Below, piece after piece: positions 1-7,095 of a stretch of 14,481 nucleotides of DNA; positions within the stretch are counted from its first letter, which is position 1, and every line of letters starts with the position of its first letter. The notes beneath the pieces are model-generated. The model worked only from the letters and a program-made list of their open reading frames with translations. It was not told the origin of the DNA and did not search any database. The DNA is from an uncultured Treponema sp. (GTDB taxonomy: Bacteria; Spirochaetota; Spirochaetia; Treponematales; Treponemataceae). The stretch is taken from assembly GCA_946538875.1 (NCBI GenBank), contig CAMNHD010000010.1, forward strand, positions 1 through 14,481, written 5' to 3'. Position numbers and translations under genes: made by a program.

Positions 1-781
1 ATGGAATGCTCCTTCTGCAATCGAATATGATGCTTTGGGAAATGTCGTAACTTACACTTACAAGCTTGTTGTAAAGAATGGCGCTACAACTTTCAAGACT
101 GTTGCCGATATTGCATCTACAAATACAACGGTTTCCGGTCTTGAATATGGCACTGATTACACTTACGAAGTAACAACAATTCCTTCTGATACTGGCGAAT
201 ACATCGGTGCTGATTCTAAGCTTACAAAGAAAGCGCTTGGCTTTGTTCATATCAAGAACAACTGGGGTGGACGCGTTCTTTTGCCGTTTGTCTCTGGAAC
301 AAAGACTTATGTTAACTGTGTAATCGTTCAGGACGATGCAAGCAAGACATATCATCCTGAAGTGATGAAGTATCCGTATCTGATTGTACGCCCAGCTCTT
401 GATGGAACAGAGGGTTACTTCAGCCTTGAGGCAGCAGAAGAGGATGGTACTGCAAGCGGTAAGTATATTTACTTCAGCAGTACAACTCCGAGCGGCTCAA
501 CAAACTATGATGTTGACGGAACTGGTTGGGGTAGCGGTTCAAGTCCTCACTGTTTCTATGGTGATGCAACGCAGATTGGAACAGACATTGGAAATGCATG
601 CTTCAAGTTTGATGTAGAAACTGGTAAGGAACAGACATTAACTGGCTGTACTCCATGGCAGGCTGTAAAGACTTCTAGCGGCAAGTACTTCTGGTCAGGT
701 AACTCAAACCCAGGTCTTAAGGATAGTCTTGACAAGTCTAGCGGTGACTACAGCTGGTGCTACAAGGTTATAGGAAAATAA
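1..781 (+). CDS. Secreted or surface FN3-domain protein, 3' end only
   Basis: The open frame enters from the left edge; its first complete codon is at 2-4 and 259 residues are visible before TAA. The ATG at positions 1-3 is in another frame and stops at once, so it is not the start. The first ~70 residues look like the end of a fibronectin type III domain, with the typical F/G-strand pattern VSGLEYGTDYTYEVTTI. The remaining ~180 residues form an aromatic-, Gly- and Ser-rich domain (it contains WGGRVLLPF, YPYLIVRPALDG and NACFKFDV) that I do not recognise. A beta-trefoil sugar-binding fold such as AbfB would suit the arabinosidase neighbours, but the match is weak. The protein probably binds polysaccharide at the cell surface and belongs to the same family type as the FN3 lipoprotein at 13567. 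Codons mostly end in T or A, unlike the next gene. Confidence 0.75.
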   Translation, partial: WNAPSAIEYDALGNVVTYTYKLVVKNGATTFKTVADIASTNTTVSGLEYGTDYTYEVTTIPSDTGEYIGADSKLTKKALGFVHIKNNWGGRVLLPFVSGTKTYVNCVIVQDDASKTYHPEVMKYPYLIVRPALDGTEGYFSLEAAEEDGTASGKYIYFSSTTPSGSTNYDVDGTGWGSGSSPHCFYGDATQIGTDIGNACFKFDVETGKEQTLTGCTPWQAVKTSSGKYFWSGNSNPGLKDSLDKSSGDYSWCYKVIGK

Positions 782-802
782 CCGTAGTTTTATGAAACAA
801 GA

Positions 803-836
803 TACCTTCCGCCTGAAAGACAGCAGGCGGATGGTA
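803..836 (+). other. Intercistronic stem-loop
   Basis: TACCTTCCGCCTG (803-815) pairs with CAGGCGGATGGTA (824-836) around an 8-base loop: 12 pairs and one mismatch. No T-run follows, so it is not a standard Rho-independent terminator. It sits between the FN3 gene and the outer-membrane protein gene, 16 bases before that gene's AGGAGA ribosome binding site (853-858). An mRNA-processing or mRNA-stability element is a reasonable guess. Confidence 0.65.
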
Positions 837-867
837 CAGACAGAATACATATAGGAGACAAAACACT

Positions 868-2727
868 ATGAAAAAGACAATAGCTAAGGCGTTGGCACTT
901 ACATGTACTGCTCTTTTGAGTACAGCGGCTTTTGCTCAGGAAGAGTCAAGCTCACCTGTGCAGTTTGAAACTCAGGCAGAAGAGTCAGTTCTTTCAGAAA
1001 CTCCAGCTCCAAAGGCAGAGTCAAAGAAGGCTGCTGCAGGAAGTCTCACACTGAACAAGAGCGAGTTTAAAATCAGCCTGCATGGCTCAGACTACGGCGA
1101 GAACCATGACCTCTGGGTAGAAGACATGGGCGGAAGCTCTGCAAAGAGCGTAAAGTGGCACTCAAGCGACACACGCGTTGTCCGCGTCAACCAGAAGGGA
1201 AAACTCTTCCCTCAGGGACTGGGAACAGCTACTATTACCGCTTCTACAAAAGACGGCTACGAGGGAACATGCCAGGTAGAGGTTACAAAGTATGACCGCG
1301 CACCCGAAAGCGCCGGATTTAAAATTACTGAGCAGCTCCACGGCGAGTCATCAGTGACATTCGGCCTTGACATCGACACCGGAAAAGCCGGCTTCACCAA
1401 CAACCAGAACATCGACTTCAAGATGGAAGTCCTTACACCGGGAGCAACCGGCGCCCTTGACCCGAGCGACCCGCTTCCTGTATGGGGCGAGATCCGCGTT
1501 GTGACAGACGGCGACCCGATCCGCTACATGATTGACTCTGACGACAACACTGACCCATACTTCAACAATGACAGCTTCAAGATTGTCGTTGACTACGCAA
1601 AGATTCACCTGGGACCTGCCTACATCAACCTGTGGGACAGGAACGACAGCAACCTTGGCCGCGTGAACTATGCCACCGCCAGCGACGTTGCCTACGCCTT
1701 CATGGGTGTGGACACATCTTACCGCTACGGCCACATGGTAAAGAAGCCCCTGCACTCATGGCTTTCAAGCTTTGACGCAGACACAACCGTTTACGGAATC
1801 CAGGCAGGCTACGCCCTCGACGGATGGTTCAAGGTTCAGGGAGACATCGCAAGCACAATGAAATGGGTCGCAGGCTCAAGCAACACAGCAGAGGACACAG
1901 CCGCAAAGGATGCCACCGACTGGCTCTACAAAATCAGCGCAGACTTCACTGGCGTTCCATACCTTAACATCCAGGCCGGCTTCTCAAACGGAATCCTTGG
2001 CAAAGACAGCGTTTACGCTCAGGACATGAGGTTCGGTCTCAAGGCTGACTACACACTCGACTTGTTCGGCGGCAGCTACTACCTCAAGCCTTCTGCAGGC
2101 GCAACATTCGTTCAGCTGGAGAGCCGCGGAACTCCATATCCTCTGGTAACAGGCGGAATCTTGTTCGGCTGGCAGGACAGGGACGGAGCCTTTGACTACT
2201 GGAGCACAAAGTACGACAAAGACGACAACGGAGCATATCCTGGAGTCGCCTTCAGCGTTGAGTATGCTGACAGCCACATCGCAGAAAAGAGCGTTTACTT
2301 CTCAACAGCAAACGGACTTGACACACTTGACCACAACGTGCTGATCCTCCACGGCTCATTCAACACCGGCGACGGACTTCTTCTGGACGGCCTGCAGGCA
2401 GTCGGCGCAGTTGACGTTGTAGACGTTCTCAGCAACCGCATGGTAATCGGAACAACACTCGGCGCAAAGTACTGGATTCCTGTGGCAGGAAACTTCAGCC
2501 TGGAGCCACGCTGTCTCATTACACGCTACTGGGATACATACAACAATGTAAACGACTACCTGTATGCAAAGGCATGCCTGTGCCTGAACTACAGCCGCCT
2601 GCATCTTGAGCTGAACTGGGAATCAAACGACCTGCTCCACGGCTTCAACGACGGCAAGTCTTTGAACCGCCTTGGCAAGTTCGAGACAACATTCAAGGTG
2701 AACTTCTGTAACAGTGTGATGATTTAA
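868..2727 (+). CDS. Outer-membrane beta-barrel (porin-like) protein with N-terminal Big_2 domain
   Basis: 619 residues. Start ATG 868 is preceded by AGGAGA at 853-858. A classical type I signal peptide (KK, hydrophobic core, AFA|QE) should be cleaved after residue 23. A low-complexity Ser/Glu/Ala/Lys linker (24-56) leads to a bacterial Ig-like Big_2 domain (about 58-141) with the pattern VKWHSSDTRVVRV...G...G.ATITA. Residues ~150-619 contain many amphipathic alternating segments rich in Gly, Tyr and Trp (for example YGIQAGYALDGWFKVQGDIA and RFGLKADYTLDLFGGSYYL), ending FETTFKVNFCNSVMI, as expected of an outer-membrane barrel. There is no TonB box or SusC plug, so passive or porin-like passage is favoured. 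Its position at the head of a run of glycosidase lipoprotein genes suggests sugar uptake. Codons are strongly C-ending, suggesting high expression. The exact family is not identified. Confidence 0.8.
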   Translation: MKKTIAKALALTCTALLSTAAFAQEESSSPVQFETQAEESVLSETPAPKAESKKAAAGSLTLNKSEFKISLHGSDYGENHDLWVEDMGGSSAKSVKWHSSDTRVVRVNQKGKLFPQGLGTATITASTKDGYEGTCQVEVTKYDRAPESAGFKITEQLHGESSVTFGLDIDTGKAGFTNNQNIDFKMEVLTPGATGALDPSDPLPVWGEIRVVTDGDPIRYMIDSDDNTDPYFNNDSFKIVVDYAKIHLGPAYINLWDRNDSNLGRVNYATASDVAYAFMGVDTSYRYGHMVKKPLHSWLSSFDADTTVYGIQAGYALDGWFKVQGDIASTMKWVAGSSNTAEDTAAKDATDWLYKISADFTGVPYLNIQAGFSNGILGKDSVYAQDMRFGLKADYTLDLFGGSYYLKPSAGATFVQLESRGTPYPLVTGGILFGWQDRDGAFDYWSTKYDKDDNGAYPGVAFSVEYADSHIAEKSVYFSTANGLDTLDHNVLILHGSFNTGDGLLLDGLQAVGAVDVVDVLSNRMVIGTTLGAKYWIPVAGNFSLEPRCLITRYWDTYNNVNDYLYAKACLCLNYSRLHLELNWESNDLLHGFNDGKSLNRLGKFETTFKVNFCNSVMI

Positions 2728-2782
2728 TCAGCGTGTCAGACGGCACGCTGATACGCAAACTGGAAGTGCACTGATGAGTGCA
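2727..2782 (+). other. Two intercistronic stem-loops
   Basis: The first stem is ATCAGCGTG (2727-2735) with CACGCTGAT (2744-2752), nine perfect pairs and an 8-base loop, starting on the last base of the upstream stop codon. The second is TGCACT (2767-2772) with AGTGCA (2777-2782) around GATG, five bases before the GGAGGA ribosome binding site (2788-2793) of the next gene. Neither has a T-run, so read-through is likely. They may set the relative expression of the barrel protein and the downstream lipoprotein genes. Confidence 0.6.
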
Positions 2783-2799
2783 AAAACGGAGGAACAGAG

Positions 2800-3393
2800 A
2801 TGAAAAAATCTTCTATAAAATGTTTCTGCTCTGCTGCGTTGATGGGAATTGCATTGGTTTTCAGCTCATGTTTCGGGGTGAACAATGCGGCTCAGAATGG
2901 TTATGTTGAGATAACTGTTAAGAGGTCCTATGACGGAGCTGACGGATATCAGACATACAAGTTTGAGATTCCGCCTTTGGACAGTGACAGAATATATGCC
3001 GGAAAAACTACTGCCGATGACAATGCGAATGTTGAGCAGTACATAATCCGCGCTCAGAGTGACTACGACGTGCCTTTCAACGCTGTTGAGATTCACGTTA
3101 CCCCGGAAAAGAAAACTGAAGGGGAAAATTATTCTGCCAAGGCTGTTATCCGCCTTGCTGAATACGCAAAGACTTACGAAAGCGAGACAACCGGATTCTT
3201 CTGGACAATAACAGAAGAGACACACGGCTTGTCACAGGAAAACTACCATATTCCTATGGCAGAGGGCGGAATCTTTACGCTCAATTTCCAGACTGACAAG
3301 GACAATGGTGTTTACGAGACCGGTTACAACAACAATACTTCAAACTATCCGCTGCTCAGCGTAAAAGTTGCGGCACCGGTTAAGAAATGGTAG
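2800..3393 (+). CDS. Small lipoprotein of unknown function
   Basis: 197 residues; GGAGGA at 2788-2793 gives a well-placed ribosome binding site. The signal peptide ends in a lipobox, VFSSC, so Cys24 should be the lipidated residue. The mature part is predominantly beta by appearance (YVEITVKRSYDG, AVEIHVTPEKK, AKAVIRLAEYAK, GIFTLNFQTDKD, LLSVKVAAPV), polar, and has no recognised enzyme motif. It lies between the outer-membrane barrel gene and a GH43 gene; its stop codon overlaps the AGGAGG of that GH43 gene, so the two are probably translationally coupled. A partner of the barrel protein or a glycan-binding surface protein would fit, but this is inference from context only. Confidence 0.75.
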   Translation: MKKSSIKCFCSAALMGIALVFSSCFGVNNAAQNGYVEITVKRSYDGADGYQTYKFEIPPLDSDRIYAGKTTADDNANVEQYIIRAQSDYDVPFNAVEIHVTPEKKTEGENYSAKAVIRLAEYAKTYESETTGFFWTITEETHGLSQENYHIPMAEGGIFTLNFQTDKDNGVYETGYNNNTSNYPLLSVKVAAPVKKW

Positions 3394-3406
3394 GAGGCAG
3401 AATAAG

Positions 3407-4783
3407 ATGAAGAAATCAACTTTATGCGCAGCTGCTGTGCTTCTGTCTGCATTTACAATGATGGCCTGTGTTAGCTGCGGCGGCGAGGCATTGGAAGAAA
3501 AAGTTCCGCACTTTAACAACCCTATCTACAGCATTGTAGCAAACAATTCTGGCACTCGTGTGGGTGAGGCTGACCCTTGGGTTTACAAGCACACCGATGG
3601 CTACTATTACTACAGTGCTTCTTACGGCAGCACCTTTGACCAGATTAGGATTCGTCGTGCAAAATCCATCGACCTGCTTGATTCAAATGATGAATCAGAA
3701 GTGGCTACAATCGTTAAGCCTCAGACCGGAAACTTTTCAGGGGTCAGGACTTACCTTTGGGCACCGGAGATTCATTATATCGACGGAACCTGGTATTTGT
3801 TCTTTACGGCTGTCTGCAATGACAATACGGACGCAGCTTATTCAACAAGTGTTTGGGCTGTAAAAAACTATGTCGCCAAGTGCGAGGGTAATGACCCTAT
3901 GACAGGCTCCTGGTCTCTTTGCGGCCGTGTACGCATGGTTTACGGTGACACAGTTGATGAAGCCAAACTGGAAGATTCTTCCGACGTGAACTACATGGAC
4001 TTGTCCTTGTTCCGTCACGCTGGTGATGGAGCTCAGCCGTGGATTATGAACCTTGACGGTACACCTGTTAAGATTGGCGACCAGTGGTACTTTGCCTGGG
4101 CTCAGAACATCTATGACGACGGCTGGGCTGATGAAGGTGATTCCGGGGACAGCTGCATAACCTATGGTGGAGTTGACCATCCTGATGTTGGCGGAACAGG
4201 TGCTTGGTCTTCTATCTTGATTGGTAAGGTAGTGCCTGGTTCTGACTTTACCCGCGTAACAAATGTGCGCCCGGTAACATCTCCCCAGTATCTGTGGGAA
4301 TGTGGCAAGGAAGTTTATGACGAAAACGGTCAGGTAAACAGCCCTGCCTTTGAGTCACAGCTTGTACGCAGCCCGACAGTAAACGTAAACGAAGGTCCGG
4401 CTTTCCTCCACCGCAACGGAAAAGTTTTCCTTATTTTCAGCGCCAGTGCCTGTGACGCAACTTACTGCCTTGGTATGCTGACTGCCGATGAGAATGCAGA
4501 CCTTTGTGATCCAAAGAGCTGGACGAAGAGCGAAAAGCCTGTCTTTACCTCAAGCGTCCGCAACAAGGTCTTTGGTGTGGGACACTGTTCCTTTACAACA
4601 TATAAGGGTTACGATGTAATCGTTTATCATGCACGCCAGTGGGCCGGTTTGTACAGCTATTGGGGAAGAACCAATAACTTTACAAAAGCTACTGAAGGTT
4701 TGCAGGATCCGTATCGTACAGGCCGTGCCAAAGTGTTCACTTGGAATGAAGACGGCACACCGAACTTTGGGGAGGCTGAATGA
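3407..4783 (+). CDS. GH43 lipoprotein, probable exo-acting alpha-L-arabinofuranosidase
   Basis: 458 residues from ATG 3407, chosen because AGGAGG lies at 3392-3397 and a lipoprotein signal (KK, hydrophobic core, then C21 or C24) begins there; an in-frame ATG at 3368 lies inside the upstream gene and spoils the signal. It is a five-bladed-propeller GH43 enzyme: EADPWVYKHTDGYYYYSAS supplies the general base Asp56, LWAPEIH is at 117-123, MDLSLF carries the expected pKa-modulating Asp198, and NEGPAFLHRNGKVF carries the expected general acid Glu329. The segments ATYCLGMLTADENADL, DPKSWTKSEKPVFTSS, VYHAR and WNEDGTPNFG match my memory of exo-1,5-alpha-arabinofuranosidases of the GH43_26 type; the subfamily is tentative. 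Relative to that group it has a Gly/Asp-rich insertion near residues 234-262. It probably releases arabinose from arabinan or arabinogalactan side chains at the cell surface. Confidence 0.85.
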   Translation: MKKSTLCAAAVLLSAFTMMACVSCGGEALEEKVPHFNNPIYSIVANNSGTRVGEADPWVYKHTDGYYYYSASYGSTFDQIRIRRAKSIDLLDSNDESEVATIVKPQTGNFSGVRTYLWAPEIHYIDGTWYLFFTAVCNDNTDAAYSTSVWAVKNYVAKCEGNDPMTGSWSLCGRVRMVYGDTVDEAKLEDSSDVNYMDLSLFRHAGDGAQPWIMNLDGTPVKIGDQWYFAWAQNIYDDGWADEGDSGDSCITYGGVDHPDVGGTGAWSSILIGKVVPGSDFTRVTNVRPVTSPQYLWECGKEVYDENGQVNSPAFESQLVRSPTVNVNEGPAFLHRNGKVFLIFSASACDATYCLGMLTADENADLCDPKSWTKSEKPVFTSSVRNKVFGVGHCSFTTYKGYDVIVYHARQWAGLYSYWGRTNNFTKATEGLQDPYRTGRAKVFTWNEDGTPNFGEAE

Positions 4784-4810
4784 CAACGCCCTCCGTGGCG
4801 TTGTCATTCA
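4777..4810 (+). terminator. Strong hairpin spanning the GH43 stop codon
   Basis: TGAATGACAACGCC (4777-4790) pairs perfectly with GGCGTTGTCATTCA (4797-4810), 14 pairs with a 6-base loop, and includes the TGA stop at 4781-4783. No clear U-tract follows at once (the next bases are CGAGTTTTGC), so intrinsic termination is possible but unproved. It may instead be part of the repeat cluster that fills this gap or protect the mRNA 3' end. Confidence 0.55.
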
Positions 4811-4824
4811 CGAGTTTTGCTTAC

Positions 4825-4857
4825 GCAAAAACTCGCAGGTTCTTTTGCAAAGAAATG
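4825..4857 (+). repeat. Direct repeat copy 1
   Basis: About 33 bases, running from GCAAAAACTCGCAGG to TTCTTTTGCAAAGAAATG. It matches 4971-5003 with one substitution and small one-base indels. The internal TTCTTT-TGC-AAAGAA is itself palindromic. The left part forms one arm of the CGAGTTTTGC stem starting at 4811. Confidence 0.7.
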
Positions 4858-4904
4858 ACACGGCCTCCATGCCGCGTTGGGTAAAAGGGCCGATTTTACT
4901 CCAA

Positions 4905-4934
4905 CACGAACTCACCTATTCAGGTGAGTTCGTG
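4905..4934 (+). other. Perfect 13-bp stem-loop
   Basis: CACGAACTCACCT (4905-4917) and AGGTGAGTTCGTG (4922-4934) flank a 4-base ATTC loop. CGGGTTTT follows, a short T-run, so weak termination is conceivable. It lies inside the repeat-rich gap between two GH43 genes. Confidence 0.65.
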
Positions 4935-4970
4935 CGGGTTTTACCGCTAAGGGACATGTTTTTTTAGCGC

Positions 4971-5003
4971 GCAAAACTCGCGGGTTCTTTTGCAAAGAAT
5001 ATG
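4971..5003 (+). repeat. Direct repeat copy 2
   Basis: Second copy of the 4825-4857 repeat, from GCAAAACTCGCGGG to TTCTTTTGCAAAGAATATG. Unlike copy 1 it lacks the complete left hairpin arm, which suggests a truncated or rearranged unit. Confidence 0.7.
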
Positions 5004-5010
5004 TTATGTC

Positions 5011-5037
5011 ATTGTCGGGTTTGCCCGGCAATCTTTT
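5011..5037 (+). terminator. Terminator-like hairpin carrying the ATTGCCGG-type repeat
   Basis: ATTGTCGGG (5011-5019) and CCCGGCAAT (5024-5032) form a 9-bp stem with one G-T wobble and a TTTG loop, followed by CTTTT. The right arm plus tail, CCCGGCAATCTTTT, is the exact reverse complement of 7910-7923, so this is both a possible weak terminator and a copy of a dispersed motif. It lies 34 bases before the next start codon. Confidence 0.5.
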
Positions 5038-5070
5038 AACAACTGCCGGTTTCGGCATTTAGGAAATTGT

Positions 5071-6741
5071 ATGAAGAAAATAAAATTAATTGCATCAGCT
5101 GTTTTAGCTTCTTCTCTTATTCTTGCCGGATGTGAGAATCTGGACACTTACGAAGATACGATTGCGCCTAGCGCAGTCAGCAACGTAACTGTAAAGAGCC
5201 TTGACACCGGAGATGCGGTTGAGTTTACCTGGTCTGATCCTGCAGACAAAGACTTTGACCACATAGAAGTAGAGTACAAGCTTAACGGCGAAACTAAGAA
5301 AGAAACTGTAGAAGCAGGGACAGAGTACCTTGAGGTTAACGGTCTTAACCATGAAATGGGCTACCAGTTTGTCTTTTATTCAGTAGACAAAAACGGCAAC
5401 CGCCGCGGCAAAGACGTGGGTGCTTTTGCAACCAAGTACAACGGCGGATATATGGTAAGCTACTTTAAGTCCGCTTCAGACGGTAATTCAAATTATGAGA
5501 GCCTCTATCTTGGAAAGAGTACTGACGGTGTAACCTATACAGCTCTGAACAACAACAATTTTTACTACAAGATTAATGCAGATGCTGGTTCTGGCGGACA
5601 GGCTGTACGTGACCCATACATGAACCGTCTGCATGATGATAATCCTGATGACAATATCAGCTGGTTCGTAGAGCTTGCCACAGACTGGACAAACTTTAAC
5701 GGAACATCTCACCCGGAATATGGTACAACACGTTTTACCTCATACTGGGCTAATACAGGATACAGTCCTAGCATTTTGGTTTCTGTCGTAAAGGTTGATA
5801 CAGAGAATCAGACTGTAGGCTTCTATAAGCCTGCTTCAGGTTCTAATCCGTATAGCGCAAGTGAGAATGGTTCTTTGTGCAAACGCATGATAACGATTCC
5901 TGATGAATTGCTTGAGGCTCATGGCGGTGCTAATGTTCATGCCTGGGCTCCGGAAATTCTTCTTGATTACAAGGAGGATGGCTCTCCAAAGCCAATCGCA
6001 GTCATTGACGGCGTTACTTACTATTATGGTGTAATCTGGAGTGGTAACGGAGATGTTGTCATTCAGAATGATGACGGCTCTTACCAGGTTCTTGCAGATT
6101 CAAAGTCTGTGTATACTGGCGAAAAAACAGTCGCAGCCGCTGACTTTAATGCTGAGGATTATCCAGAAATTTGGATTTGCCGCACATATATCAACTACAC
6201 CAATGACTTCTTTAATTTTACACGTCCATACCTTTATTTTGAGAACGTAGATGTTGGTGACTATGATAAGAATGGCACGACTCAGGAGCCTGTAGCCGAA
6301 ATTGATGCCACTATGATAAAGGTAGATGACATGTACTATATGCCATACAAGGGAGAGGCTAACGGAGCAAAAGACATCAATATTGCAAAGTCTGTCTCTC
6401 TGGATGCAGATTCATTTGTAATCATGCACAACGGAAAATGGCTTACCCGTACTACCAATCAGACTGTCCAGCATGGTATCGAAGGACCGTGGGTGGTTCT
6501 TGACACAAGCGGAAGATGGTGGCTCTTTGGCGATGAGTACAGCCGCGGACAGCCTAGTGGAACAAATAACTTTGTCGGCATTGTAACTTCAAAGATTACA
6601 AATGAGCCAAAGTTGTGGTCTTTCCATGATGGTGACGGCTCTTATTCAATGCCAACAGGTATACGTCATGCCTTTGCCTTCCGTGTAACAGAGGCAGAGA
6701 TGGCCGCATTTGAAACTGCTGGAGGCAGTATTGAATACTAA
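5071..6741 (+). CDS. FN3-GH43 surface lipoprotein, glycosidase
   Basis: 556 residues from ATG 5071. The frame is open back to 4990, but only the 5071 start gives AGGA at 5061-5064 and a proper lipoprotein signal ending LAGC (Cys21). A fibronectin III domain (31-121) begins APSAVSNVTVKS and contains VEFTWSDPADKDFDHIEVEY. The rest is a GH43-type propeller: AVRDPYM with candidate base Asp181, HAWAPEILLD at 290-299, AEIDATMIKVDDMYYMPY with candidate modulator Asp412, and GIEGPWVVLD with candidate acid Glu471. All three catalytic carboxylates are therefore present. It is clearly paralogous to the 12049 gene (shared GVIWSG, NYTNDF, ATDWT, IRH near the C terminus). The substrate cannot be read from sequence; arabinosidase or xylosidase are the usual activities. 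It could be the last gene of the left operon or have its own promoter in the preceding gap. Confidence 0.8.
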   Translation: MKKIKLIASAVLASSLILAGCENLDTYEDTIAPSAVSNVTVKSLDTGDAVEFTWSDPADKDFDHIEVEYKLNGETKKETVEAGTEYLEVNGLNHEMGYQFVFYSVDKNGNRRGKDVGAFATKYNGGYMVSYFKSASDGNSNYESLYLGKSTDGVTYTALNNNNFYYKINADAGSGGQAVRDPYMNRLHDDNPDDNISWFVELATDWTNFNGTSHPEYGTTRFTSYWANTGYSPSILVSVVKVDTENQTVGFYKPASGSNPYSASENGSLCKRMITIPDELLEAHGGANVHAWAPEILLDYKEDGSPKPIAVIDGVTYYYGVIWSGNGDVVIQNDDGSYQVLADSKSVYTGEKTVAAADFNAEDYPEIWICRTYINYTNDFFNFTRPYLYFENVDVGDYDKNGTTQEPVAEIDATMIKVDDMYYMPYKGEANGAKDINIAKSVSLDADSFVIMHNGKWLTRTTNQTVQHGIEGPWVVLDTSGRWWLFGDEYSRGQPSGTNNFVGIVTSKITNEPKLWSFHDGDGSYSMPTGIRHAFAFRVTEAEMAAFETAGGSIEY

Positions 6742-6769
6742 ATAAAAACGTTTTGTATCTCCATATTGG

Positions 6770-6805
6770 CCCGCATTGCTTTTGGCAGTGCGGGTGTTTT
6801 TGTTT
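6770..6805 (+). terminator. Rho-independent terminator of the left module
   Basis: CCCGCATTGC (6770-6779) pairs with GCAGTGCGGG (6785-6794), ten pairs with one G-T wobble and a 5-base loop, followed by TGTTTTTGTTT. It lies 29 bases after the GH43 stop codon. The T-run is on one side only, so it serves the + strand and not the converging Rpn gene. Confidence 0.85.
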
Positions 6806-6840
6806 AAACATTTCCCAATCTAAAGCGGATAATTTCTTTT

Positions 6841-7095
6841 TTACTCTTGTGCCTGTGTTACCGGCTCAGCTTCATTTTTTAACGCAAGAATCTCGTCAAT
6901 AGAAAGACCACTTGCCTGAGAAATTTGCTTGGGTGTAAGAATATTCATGTTCAGCAGATTCCGTGCTGTTTCGATGCGGGTCTGCTGGGCGCCACGGATT
7001 TCTCCTTGGGAAATTCCATCGGCGATACCTTCTTCATAGCCCTCTTGCCTGCGGTTGCGGTCGTATTCTTCCTGATCAAACTCTGTCAGACTCAT
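6841..7095 (-). CDS. Nested in-frame C-terminal Rpn product (RpnS-like, predicted)
   Basis: Inside the Rpn gene, in the same frame, the minus strand reads GGAGGTG (7108-7102), six bases, then ATG (7095-7093). This is a near-ideal ribosome binding site and start, and would give an 84-residue protein beginning MSLTEFDQEEYDRN, equal to Rpn residues 228-311. Short internally initiated C-terminal forms that neutralise the toxic full-length nuclease are known for E. coli Rpn genes. The product would keep the charged tail and the HTH-like end but lack all catalytic residues. The site is seen directly; its translation and antitoxin role are inferred. Confidence 0.5.
   Translation of the reverse strand: MSLTEFDQEEYDRNRRQEGYEEGIADGISQGEIRGAQQTRIETARNLLNMNILTPKQISQASGLSIDEILALKNEAEPVTQAQE

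Larger units (their letters stand above)
4784..5070. repeat. Gene-free gap packed with inverted and direct repeats
   Basis: No credible gene lies here. After the stop-codon hairpin come an imperfect stem CGAGTTTTGC/GCAAAAACTCG (4811-4835), a perfect 13-bp stem CACGAACTCACCT/AGGTGAGTTCGTG (4905-4917 with 4922-4934), a T7 run at 4960-4966, the second copy of a ~33-bp direct repeat (4971-5003), a terminator-like hairpin (5011-5037), and a small stem TGCCG/CGGCA (5044-5057) just before the next ribosome binding site. Such density is typical of a dispersed intergenic repeat island. Confidence 0.6.

Noticed and set aside
1351..1755. Minus-strand open frames within the outer-membrane protein gene
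   Set aside because: Explained by the strong C-ending codon bias, which leaves few stops on the opposite strand; no protein-like features.
868..3393. SusC/SusD pair
   Set aside because: The barrel protein has a Big_2 domain and no TonB box or plug, and the lipoprotein is far too short and not alpha-helical like SusD.
3368..3406. N-terminal extension of the 3407 gene
   Set aside because: It overlaps the upstream lipoprotein gene, adds an Arg-rich stretch before the signal and has no ribosome binding site, while AGGAGG serves 3407.
4825..5003. CRISPR-like direct repeats
   Set aside because: Only two copies, unequal in flanking structure, more than 110 bases apart and with no cas genes.
4990..5070. 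N-terminal extension of the 5071 gene
   Set aside because: It runs through a terminator-like hairpin and repeats and displaces the signal peptide; ATG 5071 has its own AGGA.
6743..6756. Third operator-like site, TAAAAACGTTTTGT
   Set aside because: The core AAAACGTTTT matches but the outer TG/CA bases do not, and it lies between a stop codon and a terminator with no promoter to control; probably chance.
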